NCBI GenBank assembly: GCA_035771175.1
Contig: CM069611.1
Span: forward strand, 14,910,366 to 14,974,365
Length of the DNA: 64,000 nt
Origin: Paratinospora sagittata
Lineage: Eukaryota; Streptophyta; Magnoliopsida; Ranunculales; Menispermaceae
Direction of reading: 5' to 3'
Shown here in pieces: positions 35,101 through 47,100 of the stretch. Every line of letters starts with the position of its first letter. Within the stretch, counting starts at the first letter, position 1. Below the pieces are notes generated by a model. The model made no database searches, was not told the origin of the DNA, and saw only the letters and a program-made list of their open reading frames with translations. A program made the translations under genes and the position numbers.

Positions 35101-38100
35101 AGAGAATTTTTTTTATACATGCTTAAATATATAGATTTATTGTAGTATAAGCTAAAAAACTAATATAAATAAACACTTTTAATTCATAAAAATACCAATA
35201 AGTGACCTAACAAAATCAATCTTATTAAGTGGGTTGATGAATTTGAAATGGTGGCTTTTGGTTTTAATTTATTTTCTTTGTTTTGATATTTAGTTTTTTG
35301 GTGGCTTGCTTCTCAACCATATACTTTGCTAGTTTGAATCCCACCATGCCTAATTTATTAGTTTATTATTTAAATGTATTATTTTTTAATCTTGTGTTAT
35401 AAGAGTTAACTAAAAGAAGATGGCTTTGGAAACTTTTTTAATTTATTTTTAAGTTTTTATCTTATTTCAACTTTATTTATTTATTTTTTTGCTTCTTTTC
35501 TTCTCTTTTTGGTAAAGCATATCCCATAAACTACAAAATTTGTTAGCTTATTAAATTATTTTTTAAAATTTATATTGCTATGTTGGTTGATGAAATTGAA
35601 AATAATACATAATTATTGATATTGTTTTTGTTTTTATTAATGAAATCACATTTTTTTACTTCTTTGTCGAATTTCGTCGAACTTTGTTGAATTTTATCGA
35701 TTTCTTGTCGAATTTTATCGATTTCTTGTCGAAGTTTTGCATTTTTGAATTGAAAAATATAAATTTTATTGAAGTTTATCGAATTTTATCGAACTATTTC
35801 GGTGAATTTTTGTATTTTTTATTTTACATCCACTTCGCACTTCGATGGTAAAAAAAGAGAAATAATTCGTAGAAGTTCGCCGAATTTCGGAGAATTTTCG
35901 AACCATGGCCTTAGCTTCAGAGGTGGCGATTGAAGGTACTTTATCAGTTTTTCATTGCCTTGCACATGCATTGATTGATCCTGGTTCTACATATAGCTTC
36001 ATTTCTCCATCTTTTGTTCTATCATTAGGCCTTAAGCCAGATACCTTAGATTACGCCTTATATGTTTCCATGCCACTTGGGAGTAGCTTGATGACAAACC
36101 AAATATGTAAAGGTTGTGTCGTCAAGATTTCTGACTTAGAGACTACAGTTGACCTCACCGTCTTGGACATGACAAATTTTGATGTGATTATCGAGATGGA
36201 TTGGTTCTCAGCCTATCATGCTTACGTGGATTGTTTTAACAAGATAATCACCTTTGATATTCCAGGGCAGCCAGTAGTTATATTTTATGGTAATACAACA
36301 ACTCTTTGTACTCCATAGTTCGCTAAAAAGGACATCTAACCATTATTAGCCTTTTTGAGAGAGGAACAAACAGAATGCCCAGACATCCATCAAATCCCTA
36401 TAGTATTTGAGTTTCCTATGTCTTTCCGATGGAGCTACTTGGACTACCTCATTGTCAAGAAGTGGAGATTTTTCTAGAGTTTGTGCCAGTTAGTGTACCT
36501 ATAGCTCTATCGACATATTGGATGGTCTCGATTGAGCTTAAAGAACTCAAGAAGCAAATTGATGAACTAGAAGGAAAAGGGTTCACTAGACCTAGTACAT
36601 CTCTAGGTTATGTGTAGATTATAGGCAACTGAACAAAGCAACCATCAAGAACAAATACCCACTACCGAGGATTGATGATTTGTTCAACCAGTTGAGAGGA
36701 GCAAGGTTCTTCTCTAAGATAGACTTGAGGTCTAGATATTTTTAGCTGCGAAAATTGTTGGCCTAGATGTGTCCAAGAGGGAAAGGGGGGGTGAATTGGA
36801 CAACCAAGCAGATTATGCTATATTGACAAATATTGGAGATTGATCGTAGCCTATCTTATGAAGAGGAACCAATCTACATATTGGATAAGAAGGAGCGAAG
36901 CTAAGGTCAAAGGTTATCTCGTTGGTCAAGGTACTATGGCAGCACCGTGGTGCCAAGGGGGCTACTTGGGAGCGAGAAGCTGACATGCACGAGCGCTATC
37001 CCAATCTATTTAGTAGCTAGGTACGATTTAAATCCTTAAATGGTCTTATAACTTGAAAGTCAATATATACGTATCACAACCAAGGTTAAAATATGGTAAT
37101 AAGATTGAAATCATGTCCTAAATATCGAGGACGAAATTTTCTTTAAGGAGGCGAGAATTGTGACATTTTGTCAGTTGTCTAAATCCTTGCTATGTTGCTA
37201 TGGGGTCCACTGACAGGCTCGACTTGGTCGCGTCAACTTTTAAGTTGAGAAGGCAACACATTGAACAATTCAACAACTATTATTAATTTTCAATCCAAAA
37301 TGACAAGTCATCTCTATTTTTGGTCAGTTGTTGCCTATCAGTGATTCTTAGACGGTCTAAAGGGTTGAAAATATTAAGATTCTAGTACAAAAGGGATCTC
37401 AAATCGATAGGGGCATTGCTATAAGTCTAACACAATTAACTGCATCCAAAATGAACGTTAAACATACCAATAGCGCACAAATCAAGTGCAAACATACAAA
37501 TTAGGAAAACTTCGACATGTTACATCAACGTGTATGACACGGGTCGTGCTCTTATTAGACCACAAAAGTGAACAATGCATGGCTTGAGGTGACTAATCTA
37601 TAACAAGTGTCACTTAAAGTAAAAATAATTCTAAAGGCACCCATGGGTTTGATGAAAACCTACATGCAAAACCCTAAACTCTTTAAATTTGCTAGAAACT
37701 CCCCTAGCTATAAAACCCCCAACCACTTGTCTCTTACACTCCTCTCCACCGAGAACACTATTCCACACCTACTCATCTTCCTCAACCTCCATTGAAGGTG
37801 GACAAAGTAGCTAGGGAAAGGGATTTGGGAGCTCCTCCAACCATAAGGCAAGTGACTCTTCCTCCATCTATCTTGGCAACTATTATTAATTTTCCTTTTT
37901 ATGTGAATAAATATCCTAAGTCCATTGGATAAATCAATTTAGTTATTCTTTTATTAACTTAGACTAGTTTGGATATAAATTTGATCTAGTTAGGTCTAAG
38001 ATACAACCCAACCTTAATTATTCTTGGTTTATGAGATTTAAGGTTATGTTAGTCTTTAAGGTTGCAAATAAACCTAGATTTCATTTAAATCTACATTAAT

Positions 38101-41100
38101 TTTTACTCATTGCCTCGTTTTATCTATTTATTTTTAATCTTTTCATGAATTTGGGCTCATATTTTGCACAAGCAAGCCCAATTTTGTCTTGGATTATGAG
38201 GTGGATTGCGTTCTCAACTTATTTAAGCATGACCCGGTTTGGTCATCTTCTCCACCCGGATGGGTGGAGAACACCATTTTTTGTTTTTGTTTTTGTTTTT
38301 GTTTTTTTCTTTTTATCTACTTCCGGCCCTCTTTCTCTCCTTATTTCTCATACTATCTCTAGCTATTTCTCCATCTTTTCATCGCACTTCTCTTCTCCTA
38401 TCTTCCTACTTTTAATCTAGCTAACCCACAACTCGAATTGAGAGGTGATCAAAGGGAGAATAATAGTCCTAAATTTTTTATTTTTATTTTTATTTTTTAT
38501 TTTTTGGGTCGACAGATATCATGATTCTCCTACTAATCCCTCCGGAGCACGACCACATCCTAAACCCTAAACCCTAACCTACAACTCAAATTGGAGGTGA
38601 TCAAAGGGATAATTGTTACGTGCAAACCGCAAGCGTACGGTGTCAAGTTATAATATATACCGATGAAATATCGGGTTGTCGTCCTCTAGGATTAACACAC
38701 TCACACTAAATACCACGTTTACTAACTTCAACTTTATTTAAAAAATTGAATTCAAAGGCTCAAGTAATTAAAACTAAAATAAAGAAATAAAACTACACTA
38801 GAAAGCAATCGAAACAACAAAAAATCAATAGAGGGACAACCTAGAGAATGGATTTCACCTAACTATCAACTATGTTCTTTTCCAAATATTTATCATCAAT
38901 GTATTCACTTAGTTTATAAGCCGAAAATCCTAATGTTTCTAACACCTTCTCTCGAGTGCCGCGTTAGAGCTATTTATAGGAATTGATCTCGACCTCTCGA
39001 TAAAGATCTAATTCCTATAAACTCACTAAGAGATCGATCTCACGATAACCTAGGCTATATTTTCCTTGTTCCGACCCAAAGTACCCTCTCTCAAGTGCCG
39101 CACCCTAGAACTAAGTTCATCCAATCCGTGATCATGAGATTGAAAGCATTAACAACGGAGAAATATAAATAAGCTATCATAAATCCATTAACAATAAGTA
39201 AAGCCCTAAACTAGAACATAAAATCAAAGTTAGGATCCATCTATCCTCTAGATAAATGATCTAGTTCATAAACAAGAAAAAAAACATGAAAAACAATGTT
39301 ATAAACATGAACATGAACAAAGGAAATCAAACTAGAAAATATAGGATGTTGATGAAGAATCTCCTCCTCTCGAACTTGATCTTCTTGTCCTTTTTTCCAA
39401 ACCCTAGCCGTCCTTGTTCTCCTCTTCTTTTCTCTATGATCTATATCTTTAAAAGCCCTAAGGAATGATGTATTTATGTGCCCAAGCCAATAGCAAGTCG
39501 TCCAAGAGAAGTCCAAGTCAAATTAGGAAAGTTCGCAACAAAATTAGAAAGTTTCTATTTTGAATCGCACATCATATTTCTTTCTCGCCGTTTTTCTTCT
39601 TGTTCTCTACTCCAAATAAACCTCAAAACCTTTGCATCTTGTAGTATTTTAAGTAAGGAATCCATAGACACAAACCACGTCCAATTCAGAGTTAAATTGA
39701 GAAAGTTATGGCCGAAACAAAAAAGTCGCGCAGTTGGCTTTTGTGTAGTGCCACGATGCTAGAATTGAATGTGGCTGCACTCAGAACGTATTTTGGGCGT
39801 TTTTCTTGTGGACTTAGCCAATTTTCAGCCCCTTTTTGACATGTATTCTTCATGCTTCTCCTTTACAACTTCTTGTACATGTTTTCATCATCTAAAACCA
39901 TGACTAACACATCTAAACACCTACAAAACAAATCAAATCAAATCAATAACACACTAAATTATGAAATGGATCAAATTCTAAACTAATAAACCAAATTAAT
40001 GCATAAAAACCAATTTATTCCTAAACTATCAAATGCATCAAAACTAACATAAACACATCAAACTAATTCATGAAATATCCTAAAACACACCTAAAACATG
40101 CTCTATAACCTATCTAAATATGCAACTATCAATAATATTATAATAATAGTCCTAAATTTGGGTGTTTATAATGTCCTGATTTTCCTTATTCTAGCCCTCT
40201 TTCTCCCACTATTTCTCATAGCTTCTCTAGTTATTACTTCATTCTTTCTTCACATTTTCACTCTCCCATCTTCCTAAGCTTGATTTAGCTAACCCACCTT
40301 TCTAATTAGAGTTGTATGGAGGGAGAGCAATGACCCTAAAGTTGAGGAATAATAACACCCTGTTTTCCATTCCTTTTCTTTCTTTGTTTTCTTCTCTTTT
40401 CTTTTCTCTCCCCCTTCTCCTCTCTTTCCCTTTCTCTTTCTCAAACCTCTCTACTGGTGCAAGAAGCATCAACAAGCCGTGGGTGGGTTTCACCCACGGT
40501 CTGCATATCTTTTTTTTTTCACTCTTTTCCCCTTTCTTAAACTCTTCCTTATTGCCGTATGCGTGAGACGAACATGCAATGATTTGGGTGCTTGTGTGTG
40601 GAAAACAAGTAGGATTTCAAGATTGGAACATATGAACATGGAAAGGAAGATAAAATCTACAAAGCAAGATGATCAAGATGAAATGAAATGAACAATAGAA
40701 GAAAAGCAAAGCAAGATAGATTAAGGATGAAAAGTTACTTGCCTTATGGTTGGAGGAGCTCCCAAGTCCCTTTCCTAGCTACTTTGTCCACCTTCAATGG
40801 AGGTTGAGGAAGATGAGGAGAAGATGAGTAGGTGTGGAATAATGTTCTTGGTGGAGAGGAGTGAAAGAGGCAAGTGGTTGGGGGGTTTTATAGCTAGGGG
40901 GGTTTCTAGCAAATTTGAAGATTTTAGGGCTTTACATGTAGGTTTTCATCAAACCCATGGGTGCCTCTAGAATTATTTTTACTTAAGTGACACTTGTCAT
41001 ACATTAAGTCACCTCAAGCCATACATTGGGCACTTCTGTGGTCCAATAATAGCAGGACACGTGTCATAAGCGTTGTCGGCAACCACTTTACACACAACAA

Positions 41101-44100
41101 CAACAATAGTCACTAGATCAACCACTTTACTATTGAAGAGCTTGGTTTTTATTATTAAGTACAAATTGACACTTCCTATTAAAACATTTAGTCAACCAAC
41201 CAATTTTACATTCATAATTCAACTAATTAAATTCTCAATGCTTGATTACTCACCTTTTTTTTTTTTTTTTTGACAACTAAGTGGTATTCGGGCTTTGCCG
41301 ACTAATCCACTAAGGCCCTTGGTTGCTCAAGCGGGAGACGCCCCCAATGGCCAATGCGGAAATCGAACTCGGGATCCCATGCTTTCGCCGAAAGACCCAA
41401 GCCATTAGCCCAACTAATAGTTGGGCTAATAGTAACAAAATAGACCACTCAATTATATGTTTGACTAAGCTACAATATACCATCATACAATACAATTAAG
41501 CAAAAGATTTATAAGAACTTGGAATTTGGTTTAATTGCATTAATATTGACCTACTTCCTAGTTAAATTCTTGGTAAATATCCTACAATCATAATTGACCA
41601 TGGCAAGCCTTGGTGCAACAATGGAGGTCAAATTTCTAGCCTAAGGTTTGTACTACAAAGTTTTTAGATAAATCAAAATTACATTCAGGCTATGAAATAG
41701 ATTGTTGGCTTTCTGGTTTCTTACACAGGTTGTCCGTGACGATTACACTTTATTGTTACCTAGAGGCCAAGGGGTCAAATATAGAAATAACATCTCTAAC
41801 ATGGAGGTAAACCTACGTACATCATCCCTTCCTCCACCTGCAAAGAGCCTCATGCATTGGGTATTCTCTTCATTTCAAAAACTGGTTGCTAGAGTAAATG
41901 TTTGCCTAGTTATATGCATGTATTGAGCACTTGGTTCAATATTTGGGTTAAACAAGTCATAATATACAAGATATTGATTCGGCATTTACCAATGATTCAA
42001 CATTCAGCAATAGGACAACAAATTTAAGCGTAGAGGGCATTGAAATTCGTGGTCAAACACTTGTTGATTGGTCAAAGAACTAACAACTTTATTAGATAGT
42101 AATTTAACAGACAAGAACTTTGAAAGTTTTCTTAGTGACAAGAGACATCTTAGATGCTAGAGAACAATTTTTATGAGTTTTAGTTTCTGGGCAACCTGAA
42201 GTGTTTGCCAAGAGCAAGAACAAAATATCTAAGATCCCAAGTTTCTATTAGAGGTCCTAAATCGCATTTATAGTAATGATATTGTATGACTAAGATGAGG
42301 ATAATAATGCATCTCAAAGCTCACCATTTAACCTAACAATATAACCCCTCACTTAACGCTAAGTAACACTATACTCCTTTCATGAGAACACCAACTAGCT
42401 GAGAGTTGGTCTAGCAACATGTGAGCAAATGTTCTGGGAGTTGTGCTCTAGAATAAAGTGCATGTCAAAATCCAGAAGGTTGGTATCATATTTATTGGCA
42501 TGTTTTTGTGATGTGCAATCAGTTGTATTGTCAATTTGTCAATAGTAAATGGTTGTATTGTTGGCGTTAGTTTGATATCTATTGTTGACCTGACAGTCGT
42601 AACTTTTAGGTCAAGTGGTCCTAACATGGTTTCATAGCTCAAGTTTGTGAGAGCTCCTGGGTTCAAAACTCTTCTAACATTTACATGTTTGGTATTGGTC
42701 TATCCTTGTCTCTCTTCAATTTGTCCCTTTGCACAAAGGGGTCATAAGTGAAGAGGATTGTTATATTTGTTAGTGATATCTTGACATCAACACTAAATCT
42801 CCACACTCCACTTAACAACTATAACTTTTAAGTCTAGTGGTTTCTAACATACAAAAACATCAATCTATAATGCCACATCATAAAACAAAGAAACAAAAAT
42901 TCAACCACACCAAGAATAGTTGACTATATTCAATCTTAGTGCTAGAATAACCACAACATTTTGGTTCTTTCCCTTTAAAGTTAAAAACTTATTTTGAAAA
43001 TGTTATGGTAAACTCTAACCTTTTAAGTCATCCATATTCTATAGCCAACTAACATTAGCAATCGCTGCCCCCCACTAACCTTTTGATTGTGACACTTGAG
43101 AAGTACTCGAGCTTCATAAATGATAAACCAGTGATTAGACTCTTCACTAACAAACTCTCAGCCATGATATCTTGGGATCATTTACTATCACCAAAATATT
43201 TGTTGGGCCAACGATGTACAACGTGTTTTTGTCTTATTTTTATGTCCCTTTTACATATTCTCATATTAATGTGCTAAGACAAGAGTCAATTAGTTTAAGG
43301 AATGTAACCATGGAATGAAAGATCATATTAGGTCAAGGAATTTAAGAAAAATTGTTTTGACATTTTAGTGGTTGAACTACAAGATTACCTGGAAAAATAA
43401 TAATAATAAAATTCGACTAAAAATTTCAAAATAATTTGACAAATTTTGAATGCTTAAAAAAATTGAATTAATTCAAGAAAATTCGAACTAATTTGAAAAT
43501 AAATTAAAAGGAAAACATAAAAAGGTCAAACAAATTTAAAATTTTAAAATAATTATTATTTTTAATTATCAAAACAAATGTAATAAGCTATTAATTCCCT
43601 CCTCTCAAAAAAAGCTATTAATTCCCTCTCTCTTATGTTATGTATATTTTAACCTTATTTTAGACATAATACAATAATAAAAATATCATCTTCGTTATAA
43701 AAAATTAATATTTTAAAATTTTTATTTGCTGAAAAATTTCAAGAAGTATTAGAATAATAAAATCAATTCAAACTTTGAAGCATGAATAATATTTTAGAGA
43801 ACTTGAATTGACTTAACATCATTCAAATTATTCCATTAGCTAACGTTTTTTAAATAATAAATAAAGAAAATAAAGTGTTGATAACAATAATAATGAAATA
43901 CAAATAAAATAGCTTTTTAGGTGACACAAATTTAATTACAAACAAACAAATCAGTCTATAAACGAAATAGAGCTAAGAAAGCTATAAACCAAAATAGTTT
44001 AATATAAATATGATTGGCTTAACATTCTTCAAATTCTTTAATTAGTTAATATTTCTTAACTAATAATGCAGTTTCAGCTACAGCAAAAATAAAATATAAA

Positions 44101-47100
44101 ATAATTAATTATCAGGTGCATACAAATTCAAATTCCTTGGTTGTGCTTGTGTTCAAGTGTATGTAAATTCAAATACAAACAAATTAGTCAGCAACCAAAG
44201 TAGTTCAATGAAAGATTCAAAGCCAAATAGTTTAAATTTAATCGTAACTCATTCTTTTAAAAAGTAAATAATTGGATCATAACACTTCAATTTAGATGCA
44301 TATAAAACAATCATAAATATTTCACTTAAGAAAGAAAAAAAATTGTTAGATACATTAATGAATCCCTAAATCTTATTTAAAAGGGCAACCTAGTGCACGG
44401 AGCTCCTTCTTATGCATGGGGGGTCCCGGGGAAGGGTCAGACCAGTTTTGGGTCTATTATACGCAACCTTACCTTTCATCGCAAGAAGTTGTCCACTCCC
44501 TAAATCCTATTATTTATATGTCAAAGAAAAATAAGGGAACAATTCATTTACACATAATATGCACTACACATTGTTGAAATCATGATTCATATCTGAATTC
44601 GTTATGTTAACTAGCGTTCGAACATGTGTTGCACGTCTTTTAAAAATCCATTGAAGCTTACGCCTTGAGGTCCGCCTCACTTCGAGGCTACAGAAAACTA
44701 CCTTAAGGCTTAAGCCTCAATGATACCCTCTTGAGGCTTACACCTCACCTACATAAGGCTCGCGCCTTGAGACTTACGCCTCAAGGCTATGTGAGGCTTA
44801 AGCCTCCTCACAATATGTGACCATAAGGCTCAACCAAACTCTTTTTTTTCAATTTACATTTTCTTAATTTTTCTTAAAACACTTCAATTGATACCAGAAT
44901 AAACATGCTAGTTATTATTCTTTTTGAAAGTTCTAATCTTAATTATCAAGGAGGGATCTAAATTCTAAAACTCTATGATGTTTTTTTTCCTATTTACATT
45001 TCCCATTTATTCCAAAACACTGCAATTTAGACATTAGAATAAATACGGTAGTTTCTTTTTCTTTCTGAAAATTCTAATATCAATTACAAAGAGAGATCCA
45101 TGTTTTAAAACTCAAAACCTAAACTTCTCATATAGACTACATGCACATTACCAATGAACTCCTAATGCCAACAAGTTTACTGCAAGGAGCATAATCAAAT
45201 GTAACAAAAAATAAAAAGGTTAGAAAAAAAAAAACTTCAAAAGTTATTGGAGAATGTAAAAACAAGTAGTGACGATGCCTAATGTTATTTTTAAAAATTA
45301 CTATTGGTTTCTTTTTTTGATAGTAAAAGGCATATCATTGAAATCTTGACTTATATTACATGCTCAATATGTTATAAATAAAAAATAAAAAATAACTGAA
45401 GGAAGAAGCAATATAAGATTTACATAACTCTAAATATAAGGAAAAATGAACAAGTAATTTATAAACTATATGTAATTAGTCCATATATCTCTTATATATG
45501 TTAAGTGTAAAAGTCACAAGACAGCTTATTACTCATGCAATACGCGTGAAGTGATATAGAGACTATAAATCTTACTTTAAACCATTATATTCTGCAACTT
45601 AATGACTTTTAATTATATAATTATGTTTATTTCAACATATCTAAAAGAAACATAAATCTTTACATTTAAAAAGAATTCTACATACTACTCCATAATGCTG
45701 AATTTTTACAAAAAAATTTCATGTCAAATTGGACTCCCCTAATTAATTTTGAATTTTATGAGACCGAAGTTTAGGGCAAATTTGAAATTTCAATCCTTGC
45801 CACGCCATCAATGATGTTTGGGGAAGTTTTAATGCCTAGGAGTTGGCTTTTCACCATATTCACTCTTAATCTTGACAACCAACAAGAATTTCTAAGAATG
45901 AGGTCATTACACTTAGATCTTGACCTTCTCCATCCAAAAAGATCAATTTGCCATCCAGAAACAAACGATGAGTGATTCATATTTTATCTTCCCCATGGAG
46001 AAGCCTTTGAGTTTGACCAAAGATAGATCTTTGGCTCAATTAAGCATCCTTTCAAGCACATCCTCAATCACTGTAAATAGGAATCAAGACATGGGAATCC
46101 CCAGTTTTAGGAAAAGTTTGATAAAACTTCAAGAAAAGTAGTGTTTTTATTTACATTTAACTCATCATTTGATAATTAAAAACATCAAAGAATATCCATG
46201 ACACTAAAAATTTCAGGGAAATTCATCCCTTGTCTTAAGGTGTGCTCTCAAAACCTCAAAATATGACAAAGGATTCAACTTCGGCTTTTAGGAACTTCTG
46301 TAGGGTATGATTTCATCAAATATTCTTTGGTAAAAAAAAAAAGAAAGAAAAGAAAATAATATTGTATTTATTTTGACTTATTATTGGTACAAAAGCATAC
46401 ATTGAGTCCACGTTACTCGAACCCTTCACTTAGACATACCTGTGTTGACACTTCATGATACCAACATGGGTATGGGATACATGCTCAACACTTTAGATTT
46501 TGAAATACTATTAGGTTGGTTCTCCAAAGAAAGAAGAAAAACAGAAAGGAAAAGAATGACTAATAGGTAGCAATTCGCTTACATGAAGGAAAAAAAAAAG
46601 ACAATAAACAATTGAAAAAAAAGGAAAGAAGAAGATAGAATATAAGCTTTGTAATGAACATAAACGAGTGAAATTAGCTGGATCATAATTTTTGAACATT
46701 TTTTTTAACCAATATATCGCATTGTCTGTAAATGAACAAATTTGACATCTGGATATGTACTAGCATTTGACACCTATTCCCCAGTCTGGGTAACAACATA
46801 GCATCAAGTCACTAGAACAAGAAGTTATTTGAGATTCATTAATCAAACATTTGATTTTGGAAAAAAAGGCAATGATACAACATAACGAGATTTCTAATGA
46901 CATATCAATTTACCAAAAGAAAAGAATTAATCTAAAAAGAAGGTAAGTTTGAAATAATTTTACTTCAGGTAAAGCTCCAATAAAAAGTGGATGATTGTAA
47001 GATTTTAACAAGATGAATATTTGTACTTGTATATTCATCTTGTGCAAGATGAAAATATGTGCTTGTATTCTTCTAAAAAAAAAAATAAAATTGTACATGT

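Larger units (their letters stand above)
33250..37158 (+). mobile_element. Decayed Ty3/gypsy element (Del/Tekay-like), internal region
   Basis: Order on the + strand: primer site, gag, protease, start of reverse transcriptase, then a large deletion up to the polypurine tract at 37145-37157 and an LTR beginning TGTGACATTTT at 37159. Most of reverse transcriptase, RNase H and integrase is missing. Two later insertions lie inside it (34719-35908 and 36756-37090). Gag and protease features point to the Del/Tekay type of chromovirus, by resemblance only. Confidence 0.82.

Noticed and set aside
38560..38580. Telomere-like words CCCTAAACCCTAAACCCTAA
   Set aside because: There are only about three units, within a gypsy LTR repeat, too few to indicate an interstitial telomere array.
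40312..40566. 84-residue ORF with a phenylalanine- and serine-rich, signal-like sequence
   Set aside because: It is translated from a CT-rich LTR leader region, with no homology and no start context.
42595..42700. Functional tRNA gene
   Set aside because: A- and B-box-like words exist, but no cloverleaf with paired acceptor stem can be formed by eye. At most it is a SINE remnant.
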